Assembly (NCBI GenBank): GCA_910577285.1
Contig: CAJTLO010000010.1
Span: 1-43,786 of the forward strand
Source: an uncultured Rikenellaceae bacterium
GTDB taxonomy: Bacteria > Bacteroidota > Bacteroidia > Bacteroidales > Rikenellaceae
Direction of reading: 5' to 3'
DNA: 43,786 nt
Part shown: positions 1 to 8,289 of the stretch, in pieces
Position numbering within the stretch: position 1 is the stretch's first letter
Layout: each line of letters begins with the position of its first letter
Notes under the pieces: generated by a model
What the model was told of the DNA's origin: nothing
Seen by the model: only the letters and a program-made list of their open reading frames with translations
The model's database searches: none
Position numbers and translations under genes: made by a program

Positions 1-1
1 C

Positions 2-208
2 GCAGTACGTCGTGCCGGAGGTATGACGGCGGTCGATACAATGAATCATTTTTTCTTAAACAAGGAGATGATAGTTGCTGGTTCCACATACTGGAACATG
101 GTTTATGGGCGAGAAATCGGCAATGTTCTTAAAGATAATGAGGGAATTGCCAATATGCGCAATCTCGGCGGGAATATGGCATGGCTCATTAAACGTTTAA
201 AGGATTAA
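2..208 (+). CDS. NAD(P)H-dependent flavodoxin/FMN reductase, C-terminal fragment
   Basis: This is the end of a gene that enters from the left edge; the reading frame is open from base 2 to the TAA at 208 (about 68 residues). The visible tail has a conserved layout of flavodoxin-fold NADPH-dependent FMN reductases / iron-sulfur flavoproteins: a helix ending in NHFFL, the strand MIVAGSTYWNMVYG, an acidic DNEGIANMRNLG turn and the final helix NMAWLIKRLK. Such proteins bind FMN and reduce flavin or quinone-like substrates in the cytoplasm. The next reading frame starts only 3 bases after the stop, so the two were probably co-transcribed. The N-terminal flavin-binding loop is outside the window, so the exact subfamily cannot be given. 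Confidence 0.7.
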   Translation, partial: AVRRAGGMTAVDTMNHFFLNKEMIVAGSTYWNMVYGREIGNVLKDNEGIANMRNLGGNMAWLIKRLKD

Positions 209-211
209 ACT

Positions 212-834
212 ATGTACAATAATAAAGTATATCCTCGTTCCGGTGATACTCAGACCATATATCTCAAGTCAGTAATAAGCCGACCGAACATTGAGGTCGG
301 AGACTTTACTATTTACAATGACTTTGTGAATGATCCGCGAGACTTTGAGAAAAATAACGTGCTTTATCATTATCCCATAAATAATGACAGGCTTATTATC
401 GGTAAATTCTGCTCGATAGCCTGCGGAGCAAAATTCATGTTCAACTGCGCCAACCATACGCAGAAATCACTATCAACCTATACACCTTCCCTTTGTTTTT
501 CGAAGAATGGGACTTGCCAAAGTCGGAAGTTGCCTCAGCCTGGGATAACAAAGGTGATATAGCTATTGGCAATGATGTGTGGATTGGCTATGACGCAGTA
601 ATCATGGCCGGAGTGACTATCGGTGACGGTGCAATTATCGGCACACGAGCCGTCGTTACCAAAGATATCGAGCCATATTCAATAGTAGGCGGTGTACCGG
701 CAAAAGAGATTCGGAAGCGATTTGCCCCGGATGTCATAAAACGGCTACTCGAATTAAAATGGTGGGACTGGCCTGTCGGGAGAATAAAAAGCTCAATTTC
801 TTTGATACAATCTGGCAAGATTGAAGCGTTGTAA
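212..834 (+). pseudogene. Vat/CatB-type xenobiotic O-acetyltransferase, frameshifted
   Basis: Two overlapping frames together encode one left-handed beta-helix (hexapeptide repeat) acetyltransferase of about 206 residues, the usual length of the xenobiotic acyltransferase family (streptogramin Vat, chloramphenicol CatB). The first frame gives the N-terminus with IIGKFCSIACGAKFMFN and the ANH motif carrying the likely catalytic His. After SLST the frame breaks at bases 477-484, where TATAC stands in place of the expected TAC, an apparent 2-base (TA) gain. The second frame, from 481, continues with FFEEWDLPKSEVASAW and the hexapeptide repeats IGNDVWIGYDAVIMAGVTIG, ending with the IVGGVPAKEIRKRF cap. 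Acetyl-CoA-dependent acetylation of an antibiotic-like substrate is known for the family. As written the gene cannot make a full protein unless the ribosome slips or this is a sequencing error. Confidence 0.8.
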
Positions 835-873
835 ATGGCGCCGAGAGAAATAGAAGCATTCTCTCGGCGCCAT
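835..873 (+). terminator. Intrinsic terminator hairpin after the acetyltransferase
   Basis: Perfect 15-bp inverted repeat (835-849 with 859-873) around a 9-base loop, starting right after the TAA. The following T-run is weak, but the place and stem strength fit transcription termination of the reductase-acetyltransferase unit. Confidence 0.7.
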
Positions 874-1284
874 TTCGATTATAATCAGTGGTATAGCCCC
901 ATACACCAGGTCTGACCGTAGCTGAGTTCGAACCTCGCCATTGCTTCCTGATGCGTCTGCGTGGGTCGACGAAGACTACATATCGAAGCCGCTAAATCCG
1001 CTGAAGAACATCTCGTATTCCGGATCGCTCCCTGCGAAGCACGTCATTCCTCCTTCGGTCATCCTATCGAGATTGAACGACAATACGTCCGACCGCCACT
1101 CCCGCCATCGGCACGAGGCCAACCGGCGCCCACTCGCAGCATCCACCGACCATCGGCTCCTTCTGCGGTCGATCTTCCTCCGCACCTGCTCTCCCTCATG
1201 TTTTACGCGCCTTTTTTCGCTGGCGGGCACATCCGGAACAACTATTGCATCCTACGGAGAATGAAATCCAACCCCCGTTACACG
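874..1284. other. Gap without a supportable gene
   Basis: About 410 bases between the acetyltransferase terminator and the SRAP gene. Open frames exist on both strands but none has a recognisable domain or a clear promoter. A minus-strand frame ending near 976 has a protein-like tail (CFAGSDPEYEMFFSGF) that might be a gene remnant, but I cannot assign it. Confidence 0.4.
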
Positions 1285-2103
1285 ATGTGCTTCTACATTT
1301 CACAACACCTACAGGCGGAAACGATCGCCCGCCGATACGGACGCCACACCCGTCGCGTGGAAAGCGCCCGCCGCAAGCTGGCAGCCCTGGAACGCGAAGC
1401 CCGTAGCGCAACCGACGACCGCACTTCGCCCTATGCCTACCGCCTGGGCGAGGGTATGTATGTCATTCCGGCGCAGGCCGATCCCTACGCGCTCATTATC
1501 AGCAGCGATCTCCAACTGGAAGTCATGCGTTGGGGACTCACGCCCCATTCCGCCACAACGAGCGAGAAGGCACGTTACGACAAGGAACACCTCTACAAGG
1601 AGGTTCCGGCGGAACAACTCTTCACCGCATGGCCGTGGAGGAAACTATGGCAACACCGGCGATGTCTTCTCCCCGTAACGGGCTTTTTCGAGCCTCATTA
1701 CGACGAATACGGCATGGCACGCCCCTACTACATCCAGCGCATCGGCGGCATTCCGTTCTGCATCGCCGCCCTGTACGACGAATGGCGCCACCCGACCACG
1801 AACGAACCGTTGCGTTCGTTCGCCACGATCACTGTCGCCGCGAATCCGTTGCTGCGTGAAATCCACAACGGCGGTTCCCATCCTTTCCGCATGCCCCTGA
1901 TCATCCCCGACGGGTACATCGAACAATGGCTCGCTCCCGGGACCGACCGTCAGGAGGAGGTGGAACCATACCTCATTCCCTACTCCGCGCACGATCTGGA
2001 GGCGTGGCCCGTGGAAAAGAGCTTCGACAGCGACAATCCCTACGCCCCCTCCGGCATCGCACGGGCCGAAACCCACGATCCGATGCCGGCACTCCTCTTC
2101 TGA
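1285..2103 (+). CDS. SRAP-domain protein (SOS response-associated peptidase / HMCES-like)
   Basis: A 272-residue SRAP protein. Family members (YedK, HMCES) form a thiazolidine DNA-protein crosslink with abasic sites in single-stranded DNA through Cys2 exposed after Met removal. The start at 1285 is chosen because it puts Cys at position 2 (MCFYIS), required for the chemistry; an in-frame ATG at 1261 would bury it. Other visible motifs are MRWGLTP, RCLLPVTGFFEPH with the conserved Glu, FATITVAAN, and REIHN followed by FRMPLII, which supplies the usual His and RMP. The NARxE-type segment with the conserved Asn, normally between WGL and the RC motif, is not recognisable; the region reads SEKARYDKEHLYKE. 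The gene stands alone. The fold assignment is confident; activity is less sure because of the variant segment. Confidence 0.88.
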   Translation: MCFYISQHLQAETIARRYGRHTRRVESARRKLAALEREARSATDDRTSPYAYRLGEGMYVIPAQADPYALIISSDLQLEVMRWGLTPHSATTSEKARYDKEHLYKEVPAEQLFTAWPWRKLWQHRRCLLPVTGFFEPHYDEYGMARPYYIQRIGGIPFCIAALYDEWRHPTTNEPLRSFATITVAANPLLREIHNGGSHPFRMPLIIPDGYIEQWLAPGTDRQEEVEPYLIPYSAHDLEAWPVEKSFDSDNPYAPSGIARAETHDPMPALLF

Positions 2104-2162
2104 AAAACAGACTGGCATGCAACAAATTCAATCCCGGCCGGTCCACCTATCGAAATAATCGC

Positions 2163-2170
2163 TACTTTTG
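2163..2170 (+). promoter_or_regulatory. Bacteroidetes -7 box for the membrane protein gene
   Basis: TACTTTTG matches TAnnTTTG, about 110 bases before the ATG at 2280. No good -33 element is seen at the usual spacing. Confidence 0.5.
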
Positions 2171-2279
2171 TTTGGATATGTATCGGGCAACATCCGGCAA
2201 CTACAGGAAGCGCGGCGAAAGGAGCAAAGGCCGCAAAAGAGAAACGACAATTCACACACTCATCAATAACGGTTTTAGT

Positions 2280-2870
2280 ATGGAACAGAATGTACAAAAC
2301 TGGTCGCGAACGACCAACAACATTTTCATTGCGGTACTTATCTTCTCGATAGGCTCCATCGCCGCCGGCATTCTCTCCCTCTTGGGGAGCTTCTCCTTCG
2401 TGCGGGTACTCGTATGGATCGTCGAAATCGGCGTGATAGCCGGCTACGTACTCTACATACTCAGGCTGGGCGACCTGCGCACCATGGTAGAGGAGAAAGA
2501 ACGCGCGGCCATCGGCCAGATACGCACGGCAGCCATCCTCACCATCGTGACGGCCGTCCTGGGGCTTTTCAGCCTGTCGGGCTGGATCGCAGGCATCATC
2601 AACTTCGCCGCATTCGTCATCATGCTCGTGGGCTTCAATACCCTCAAAAAGTCGACGACGATGCCGGAAAAGGCGCGTAGCGGCTTCAACCAGCTCTTCA
2701 TCGCCATGCTGCTGAACATCATCGCAGTGGGGCTTATGACTATTCTGAGCTGGATTCCGCTCGTGGGCATCGTAATGGCCACCATTGCCGGCATCCTGGG
2801 TATCATCGGCTTCATCATGGTCATCACGGGCTGGGCAGCCGTAAAGAACTCCCCCGCCCCCATCGCATAG
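2280..2870 (+). CDS. Small polytopic inner-membrane protein of unknown function
   Basis: A 196-residue hydrophobic protein. After a short hydrophilic N-terminus (MEQNVQNWSRTTNN) there are about five membrane segments: roughly residues 15-37, 40-60, 78-110 (probably two short passes or a re-entrant hairpin), 130-160 and 162-185. A charged loop (GDLRTMVEEKERA) follows the second segment. The later part is rich in Gly, Ile and Met. I recognise no catalytic or ligand-binding motif; it resembles the many uncharacterised small membrane proteins of Bacteroidales. The start at 2280 is the first Met before the hydrophobic core; the longer open frame upstream has no protein-like composition. It is a single-gene unit with its own -7 box and a strong terminator. 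Confidence 0.75.
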   Translation: MEQNVQNWSRTTNNIFIAVLIFSIGSIAAGILSLLGSFSFVRVLVWIVEIGVIAGYVLYILRLGDLRTMVEEKERAAIGQIRTAAILTIVTAVLGLFSLSGWIAGIINFAAFVIMLVGFNTLKKSTTMPEKARSGFNQLFIAMLLNIIAVGLMTILSWIPLVGIVMATIAGILGIIGFIMVITGWAAVKNSPAPIA

Positions 2871-2887
2871 CCGCATCGGGAACTTCT

Positions 2888-2931
2888 ATACGACAAGGGG
2901 TTGCAGGCTTTCCTGCAACCCCTTGTCGTAT
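2888..2931 (+). terminator. Strong intrinsic terminator
   Basis: Perfect 20-bp inverted repeat (2888-2907 with 2912-2931) around a 4-base loop, 17 bases after the stop of the membrane protein gene, followed by a T/C-rich tract. Confidence 0.85.
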
Positions 2932-3032
2932 CATCTTCTTCGGTGAAACGGCCCGGCAAAACGGAGCTTCCGCCGCCCGTGCGTTTGCCCCCGGAACCGC
3001 ATGCTCTCTTCCGCCCCAGAAGTCCTGAGGGC

Positions 3033-3074
3033 ACGACCGAGTCGCTTTCCGGTGCAGGAAAGCGACTCGGTCGT
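3033..3074. terminator. Second hairpin between convergent genes
   Basis: Perfect 18-bp inverted repeat (3033-3050 with 3057-3074) around a 6-base loop, about 90 bases downstream of the minus-strand acyltransferase stop. It probably ends that transcript. No clear T-run flanks it on either side. Confidence 0.6.
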
Positions 3075-3165
3075 CCGAAAAGGTTTCCGGAACCGACGAG
3101 GGTCCGTTTGCCGCCGCTACGCACCCGCATCCGGCACCAATAACCCCGCTCCGAGAACCGACGCC

Positions 3166-4323
3166 CTATCCGAGCGCAAGTTTGTTCTTCACCGGATTGG
3201 CATAAATATCGACCATGATGTCGAACAACTCGTCGGGATCTCCCGCCACCGCGGCGACACTCCCCTTCAGATAGGCGACGAACTCCTCCCGCTGCCGGGC
3301 ACCGTATTCGCGCCCCCGATAAGCGTCGCTTCCGCTACGTATGTCATAGGCGATGTAATTGGTGGGGAAGAGTCGGTAGGCCTCGTAGATCCTTCGGTCG
3401 ATCAGGGCGGCTACGCCGCGTATCATATCGTTTCCCCCCTCGCCGGCAGCCAGTTCCGTCAGTTCTTCGGAACGCAGAGGCGGGCACACCTCGATGTGAA
3501 TGGCTCCCTTGGGCTGTTTCACCCCCGTAATGATGCTGCGCAGGTCCTCGCCCGGAGCCTTCTCGTAGGCGGCGCGCCGCCGGACGTAAATCTCCCGCGC
3601 CTTGAGCGCGTCGCAACTTTCGTACTCGTAGGAGACGGCGAAAGGCACGATGTGCAGCCGGTCCAACGCCTCCGCCGGGCTCCCCTCTCCGCCGAGGGTC
3701 AGCATCTTCACCAGCCCCTGGTCGGTCCTATCGTCGCCGTCCTTGGTACGTCCGTCGCGCTGCGAAATCCAGATGCTCCTGCCCTCTCCCACCACTTCGT
3801 GGATATGGTCCGAGAGAATGTGCGAATTACGCACCAGGTCGCGACCGCTGCCGCCGCGGATAATCTTGTACATCTTGTTGGAACGCCCGAAATCCTCCAC
3901 GAAGCCGGAAATCACCAGATTGCTGCCGAAAGTGATCTCCGAGGTCGGCAACCCGGAATAGATCAGTACCAGTTGCAGCAATGCACCGTCGAGCACGATG
4001 TCCCGATGGTCGGAGATGAACAGATGTCCCTCCCCGCGCCCGATGTTACGCTCCCCGCCGAAGGTGAATCCGGAGGAGCTGCTGCGGATGATGTTCTCCA
4101 GCATGGGCTGCACGAACGCCTGCTGAAACCCGTCGGCACTGCGAACCTGCAACAGCTTTTCGCGGACCGCCCCGGGATCCACACCGGGAAAGGCGAAAGC
4201 CACCACCTCGTCGAGGGTGGGATCGGCCGCCATACGGCGCATGGCCGCAGGAATCTCGGCATCGGTATAAGGACGCAGGCTGTCCAGCGCTGTCGCTGCT
4301 TCTATGTTATTCATTACATTCAC
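3166..4323 (-). CDS. Glycerolipid acyltransferase (1-acyl-sn-glycerol-3-phosphate acyltransferase / PlsB-like)
   Basis: A 385-residue acyltransferase of the type common in Bacteroidales. The acyl-transfer motif is SDHRDIVLDG, with His106 and Asp112, a spaced variant of the usual HX4D; the nearby segment FGGERNIGRGEGHLF precedes it. Downstream the sequence has the long C-terminal part typical of these proteins, with IPFAVSYEYESCDALKARE-like segments around residues 230-250. It would move an acyl group onto glycerol-3-phosphate or lysophosphatidate at the inner membrane face; no clear membrane span is visible, so it may be peripheral. A second Met (MNNIEAAT) three codons in is an alternative start. 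It is a monocistronic unit with a good -7 box. Confidence 0.8.
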   Translation of the reverse strand: MNVMNNIEAATALDSLRPYTDAEIPAAMRRMAADPTLDEVVAFAFPGVDPGAVREKLLQVRSADGFQQAFVQPMLENIIRSSSSGFTFGGERNIGRGEGHLFISDHRDIVLDGALLQLVLIYSGLPTSEITFGSNLVISGFVEDFGRSNKMYKIIRGGSGRDLVRNSHILSDHIHEVVGEGRSIWISQRDGRTKDGDDRTDQGLVKMLTLGGEGSPAEALDRLHIVPFAVSYEYESCDALKAREIYVRRRAAYEKAPGEDLRSIITGVKQPKGAIHIEVCPPLRSEELTELAAGEGGNDMIRGVAALIDRRIYEAYRLFPTNYIAYDIRSGSDAYRGREYGARQREEFVAYLKGSVAAVAGDPDELFDIMVDIYANPVKNKLALG

Positions 4324-4338
4324 TCTCTATGCGATATA

Positions 4339-4346
4339 CAAATATA
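4339..4346 (-). promoter_or_regulatory. -7 promoter box of the acyltransferase gene
   Basis: TATATTTG on the minus strand, 16 bases upstream of the ATG at 4323. The predicted transcript start lies within about 10 bases of the start codon, so the leader is very short. Confidence 0.6.
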
Positions 4347-4507
4347 CGATATTCACCGAATCATAAAACGGCCTGGGGCGGAATCGGGCTGCGACGAATC
4401 GTTTTTTTACGATGCTCGCTCCACTTGGCCGTGCGCTTTTCCCGCTTTTCCCGCTTTTTCCCCGCGATTCGACGATCTTCCGGCCAACCGGGCCGGTTTT
4501 CAGGGCG

Positions 4508-4515
4508 CAAAAATA
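4508..4515 (-). promoter_or_regulatory. -7-like box without an obvious gene
   Basis: TATTTTTG on the minus strand matches TAnnTTTG, but no start codon with a convincing frame follows before the acyltransferase promoter. It may be chance in an AT-rich spot, or may drive a small RNA of about 100-150 bases. Confidence 0.3.
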
Positions 4516-4761
4516 TAAATTTATCCTCCTCCGACGCCCAACCGCAACGGGCAATACACAATTCTCTCCCGCCATCCGGAGGCCCGGCACGCACCCTGCA
4601 CATCTCCGCGGGCCAAACCCGCCTCCGCAAATTGAGATGCAATTACCCTGCCGGGAGTGCCATCCCCTGCCTTTCCGCCCCGCCGCGATGGCGGCACACC
4701 GGCAGCAGCCGCCTCGATGCGGCGAACCTCCGCTCACTCGTCCCCACACCCCGTCACAGCA
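4516..4761. other. GC-rich gap, nothing supportable
   Basis: With its flanks, the non-coding stretch between the acyltransferase and carboxyltransferase genes is about 640 bases. Apart from the boxes and hairpin listed separately I see no gene, repeat or RNA here. Confidence 0.4.
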
Positions 4762-4799
4762 AAAGAGGCCTCCGCTTGTAACAAGCAGACAGCCTCTTT
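4762..4799 (-). terminator. Hairpin downstream of the carboxyltransferase gene
   Basis: Outer arms of 8 bp (4762-4769 with 4792-4799) enclose an inner 6-bp repeat (4774-4779 with 4781-4786). On the minus strand the outer arm is followed by a short T-run. It lies about 165 bases past the stop at 4965. Confidence 0.5.
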
Positions 4800-4964
4800 G
4801 CCCTATTCGTTTCAGCGGATTTCCGGAGAGTCCCCGGATGCACGCCGCCGGTTTACGACGAGCGGGAACACCCGAAAAAGACGCCCGAATCGTTGCAAAG
4901 CCGAAATGCGGCGGAGGGGCCCTTTCGGGCCGCCTTCCTCACGGCATACCGACGTTGCCCGGAG

Positions 4965-7088
4965 CTATCCGATCTCCACCAGCGGCGCATTCTCCGACAC
5001 GGTATCGCCCACATTCACATCGATGCGCAGCACCGTTCCCTCGAAATCCGAAGCGATGCTGTTCTCCATCTTCATCGCTTCGAGCACGACCACATCCTGG
5101 CCCGCCTTCACCTTGTCGCCGACCTTCACGAGAATATCCATCACCCGCCCCGGCAGCGGAGCCGCCACCTTGTTGGAGTGGGCAGGGACCGGCGCACCCG
5201 CAGGCGCGATCTCCGGAGCGGCATCCGCACTCTCGACCTCCACCAGCGGCGCATTCTCCGCCACCGTATCCCCCTCGCCGACCAGCACGCGCTTCACACG
5301 TCCGGCCACCTCGCTGGGGATGCTGTTCTCCATCTTCATCGCCTCGAGCACGACCACATCCTGCCCTTTGGCAATCACGTCGCCGGCCTTGACCTTCACC
5401 TGCAACACCCGACCGGGCAGCGGAGCGGCCACCACCATGCCCGTGATGCGGGCCTCCCGGGGCTCGCTCACGGAAGCGGGCGCTTCCGCCGGGGCCGCCT
5501 CGGCGGCGGGACGGGACGCCTGCCAGCGCTCCCGCTTGCGTTTCATCAGAAAATCCTTAGCCACCATCGGGAAGAGCTCCAGCAGGAGCACCTCCTTTTC
5601 ATCCTCGGCGAGTTTCACGCCGCCGCACTCCTCCAGCACGGGATTGGGCTGCATCTTGTATTTGGAAGTATCGTAATTGGTCTCCTCGCGCACACCGGCT
5701 ATCTTCTGACGGAACTCCGGATCGACCGGCACGGGGGTGTGACCGTACTCGCCCTTCACGAGGCTCACGAACTGGTTCGACACGGTCGTATATTTCGGTT
5801 TGCCCTTCTTGGCATCGAGCGCACAGTTCACCGCCTGCGCACCGACGATCTGACTCGTCGGCGTCACCAAAGGCGGAAGTCCGGCCGCCAAACGCACCTC
5901 CGGAATGAGCTCCATCGCCTTCTCCAACAGGTCTTCGCTCTTGAACTGCTTGAGCTGCGCCACCATGTTGGTATACATACCGCCCGGTATCTCGGCCCGC
6001 TTCACCAACTCGTTGGGAGCCGGGAACCCGAAGTGGGCCTCTATCCGGTGACAAGCATCCGTCAACGTCGCCTCGTCGCCGGCCAGGGCAGCCTTTACGG
6101 CCCGGTCGAACTGGGCATCGATCTCCGCCGGCAAACGGTCCCGAAGCGGGTCGAAAGGTTTGGGGAACTGGTGCACGGCATCGTACTCGCAAAGCTCCTC
6201 GCGGATCGTGAACAGCTCCTTGTTTATTTTACCGATGGCCTCGAGGTTCAGCCCCGTTTCTATGCCCATCTTCTCGCAGAAGAGGTATACCAGTTCGATG
6301 GCGGGAGCCGCCGGACCGCCGGCGAAGTTCCAGATGTTGGTATCCACGACATCGGCTCCGGCCGCAATCGCCGACACCACCGAAGCCAAGCCGTAACCGG
6401 GCGTACAGTGGGTGTGGAAATCGATCGGCACATTCACTCCGCCCTCCTTCATCTTGCGGATGAGCGACGCCACACGCGCCGGAGGGATCAGACCGCTCAT
6501 GTCCTTGATGGTAATCATGTCGGCACCGAGAGCCACCATCTGGCGGGCCTTGTCGACGAAATATTCATCGGTGAACACCGGCTTCGGATTCCTCTTTCCC
6601 CGCAACCGGTCCATCAGCCCCAGCGGCGGATACTTCGGGTCTACGGTATAGCAGACGGCGCAGTCGGCCATTCCGCCGTATTTCTTCACATATTTGATCG
6701 TGGATTTCACGTTGTCCACATCGTTCAGAGCATCGAATATGCGCATGATGTCAAGCCCCGACTCGATGGCGTTGCGGCAGAAGCCCTCGATGATCTCGTC
6801 CGTATAGGGTGCATATCCGAAAAGGTTGCGACCGCGCGAAAGGGCCGTCAGCTTCGAGGCGTCGCCCACGACGGCCTTGATCTTTTCGAGCCTCTCCCAC
6901 GGATTCTCGCCCAAATAACGCATCACGGAGTCGGGCACGGCGCCGCCCCAAACCTCCATTGCATAGAAATTGGCATCCTTGTAAAACGGTAACACACGGT
7001 CGATCTGCGACTGTGTCATTCGGGTTGCAAAAGCCGACTGCTGGCCGTCGCGCAGCGTCAGGTCCCTGATCTTTAACATTCTTGCCAT
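4965..7088 (-). CDS. Pyruvate carboxylase subunit B / oxaloacetate decarboxylase alpha-like carboxyltransferase with two biotinyl domains
   Basis: A 707-residue biotin enzyme. Residues 1-300 form the carboxyltransferase TIM barrel with LRDGQQS near residue 15, the carbamylated-Lys motif MITIKDMSGL (Lys195) and metal ligands in FHTHCTPG (His225, His227). The PycB/OadA conserved C-terminal region follows to about residue 500. After a Pro/Ala linker come two tandem biotin-carrier domains, each with the biotinylation motif EAMKMENSI (target lysines near 585 and 673). Most relatives have a single carrier domain, so this is longer than usual. It would transfer CO2 between biotin and pyruvate/oxaloacetate in the cytoplasm or on a membrane complex. 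No biotin carboxylase or beta/gamma membrane subunits are in the window, so pyruvate carboxylation and decarboxylation cannot be told apart. Confidence 0.9.
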   Translation of the reverse strand: MARMLKIRDLTLRDGQQSAFATRMTQSQIDRVLPFYKDANFYAMEVWGGAVPDSVMRYLGENPWERLEKIKAVVGDASKLTALSRGRNLFGYAPYTDEIIEGFCRNAIESGLDIMRIFDALNDVDNVKSTIKYVKKYGGMADCAVCYTVDPKYPPLGLMDRLRGKRNPKPVFTDEYFVDKARQMVALGADMITIKDMSGLIPPARVASLIRKMKEGGVNVPIDFHTHCTPGYGLASVVSAIAAGADVVDTNIWNFAGGPAAPAIELVYLFCEKMGIETGLNLEAIGKINKELFTIREELCEYDAVHQFPKPFDPLRDRLPAEIDAQFDRAVKAALAGDEATLTDACHRIEAHFGFPAPNELVKRAEIPGGMYTNMVAQLKQFKSEDLLEKAMELIPEVRLAAGLPPLVTPTSQIVGAQAVNCALDAKKGKPKYTTVSNQFVSLVKGEYGHTPVPVDPEFRQKIAGVREETNYDTSKYKMQPNPVLEECGGVKLAEDEKEVLLLELFPMVAKDFLMKRKRERWQASRPAAEAAPAEAPASVSEPREARITGMVVAAPLPGRVLQVKVKAGDVIAKGQDVVVLEAMKMENSIPSEVAGRVKRVLVGEGDTVAENAPLVEVESADAAPEIAPAGAPVPAHSNKVAAPLPGRVMDILVKVGDKVKAGQDVVVLEAMKMENSIASDFEGTVLRIDVNVGDTVSENAPLVEIG

Positions 7089-7148
7089 ATTGAAGCGATA
7101 TTTAAGTTATAACGAAATTTCCACGAACCGTACCTGTTACCTGAATAA

Positions 7149-7156
7149 CAAATATA
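7149..7156 (-). promoter_or_regulatory. -7 promoter box of the carboxyltransferase gene
   Basis: TATATTTG on the minus strand, about 60 bases upstream of the ATG at 7088. No clear -33 motif. Confidence 0.6.
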
Positions 7157-7306
7157 ATTTATTTTTCATCATTATGCACCTCCGAACGGATAATTTTCTC
7201 TCTTTCCCTACCCTCCCGGGACTCCGCACGCAAGCCCTTTCCAAACGAATCGAAGAGAACAAAAGCCCTGCCATTCCGATCGTCGCACGGGATACCGGTA
7301 CAAAAC

Positions 7307-7335
7307 GAGAGGTCGCCCCAGCGGGGCGACCTCTC
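7307..7335 (-). terminator. Intrinsic terminator of the DUF3575 gene
   Basis: Perfect 13-bp inverted repeat (7307-7319 with 7323-7335), 23 bases past the stop at 7359 and followed on the minus strand by GTTTTG. Confidence 0.85.
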
Positions 7336-7358
7336 TATCGTGTGCTATATACTATTCC

Positions 7359-7934
7359 TTAGAACTTGTAGGAGAGCACTACACCCAAGCGGGAGAGCGC
7401 CGGTTTGATACCGCTCTTGGTGAGTTCGGTCGTACCGGGCGTGTTGTACATCGCATAGAGGATGCCGCCGCCTACGTAGAAGTCAAGACCCCAACCGTGG
7501 TTCAGCTTCAGGTAGTAACCGTAGGAGAGACCGAGCATAGCAGCCTTCACGTTGGTTGCCCCATTCATGCCGTGACCGCCGAAAGCGATCGTATTGAAAA
7601 GATCCATCTTGGAGTGTGCCTCACCGAAACGACCTACCGTACCGTACAGACCGAGGTGATGTCCGTTGAATGCCTCGCAGGTATACCACCTTGCTTCGAA
7701 AGTACCCGTCCAGCCGTTGGCATAGATGGAGTTGTCGCCGTTTTTCCACGGGTTGAAGATGACAGCGTTGCCTTCAAAAGCCAACGTCCACTTCGGAGCT
7801 ACGGAAAACTCGATACCAAGATTTACCGAACCCAGACCCAGGTAGAGAGGATTCCACTTGATTGCAGCTTCCTGAGCTACAGAAATGTTTGCAATAGCGA
7901 AAACAGCCATCAACGAAACTAGTAACTTCTTCAT
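7359..7934 (-). CDS. DUF3575 family outer-membrane beta-barrel protein
   Basis: A 191-residue exported protein. It has a Sec signal peptide (MKKLLVSLMAVFAIANISVA, cleavage before QEAA) and then alternating aromatic strands ending in VVLSYKF, the C-terminal Phe typical of barrels inserted by BamA. Segments such as WNPLYLGLGSVNLGIEF, WTGTFEARWYTCEAFNGHHL and GWGLDFYVGGGILY match the DUF3575 pattern of Bacteroidetes. Function is unknown for the family; a structural or surface role in the outer membrane is likely. It is a single gene with its own terminator. I found no strict TAnnTTTG upstream, only an AT-rich leader. Confidence 0.8.
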   Translation of the reverse strand: MKKLLVSLMAVFAIANISVAQEAAIKWNPLYLGLGSVNLGIEFSVAPKWTLAFEGNAVIFNPWKNGDNSIYANGWTGTFEARWYTCEAFNGHHLGLYGTVGRFGEAHSKMDLFNTIAFGGHGMNGATNVKAAMLGLSYGYYLKLNHGWGLDFYVGGGILYAMYNTPGTTELTKSGIKPALSRLGVVLSYKF

Positions 7935-8144
7935 AATTTAGATTTTAATAAATATTGGACTTTTGTATTTATCGTCTTTACAATCAAAATACGTCGGTAC
8001 TTAACACCGCTAAGGTAAAACATTTTTTCGAATAACAGATATACCCTCTTTTATTTTTCCGCCAATCTATTCAATAACCGCACCATTATGAGGGCTTTCC
8101 GTAAAAAAACGCTCCATTCCGCAAGCATTTCGCAAGGCAAAAAC

Positions 8145-8152
8145 TATATTTG
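8145..8152 (+). promoter_or_regulatory. -7 promoter box of mscL
   Basis: TATATTTG on the plus strand, giving a leader of about 130 bases before the ATG at 8290. The -33 element is weak. Confidence 0.6.
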
Positions 8153-8289
8153 CAGAACGGCACCCGCAGGGTTTCCCGTCTGCCTACACACTTTACAAAT
8201 TCCAAGCCAAATTTGGCGTCCGATTTGCATACGCATACGGAAAGAACACATAAAGAGAAGTTCGAACAACAACCAAACACTCGTTTATC

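Noticed and set aside
976..1230. Minus-strand frame with a protein-like tail near 976
   Set aside because: The rest is Arg-rich and shadow-like; no domain, promoter or partner. Kept as a possible remnant only.
4361..4642. Minus-strand frame with Lys/Arg-rich end (KKREKREKRTAKWSEHRKK)
   Set aside because: No start codon in the plausible part, no family match, and its basic run comes from a short CGGGAAAAG repeat; treated as non-coding.
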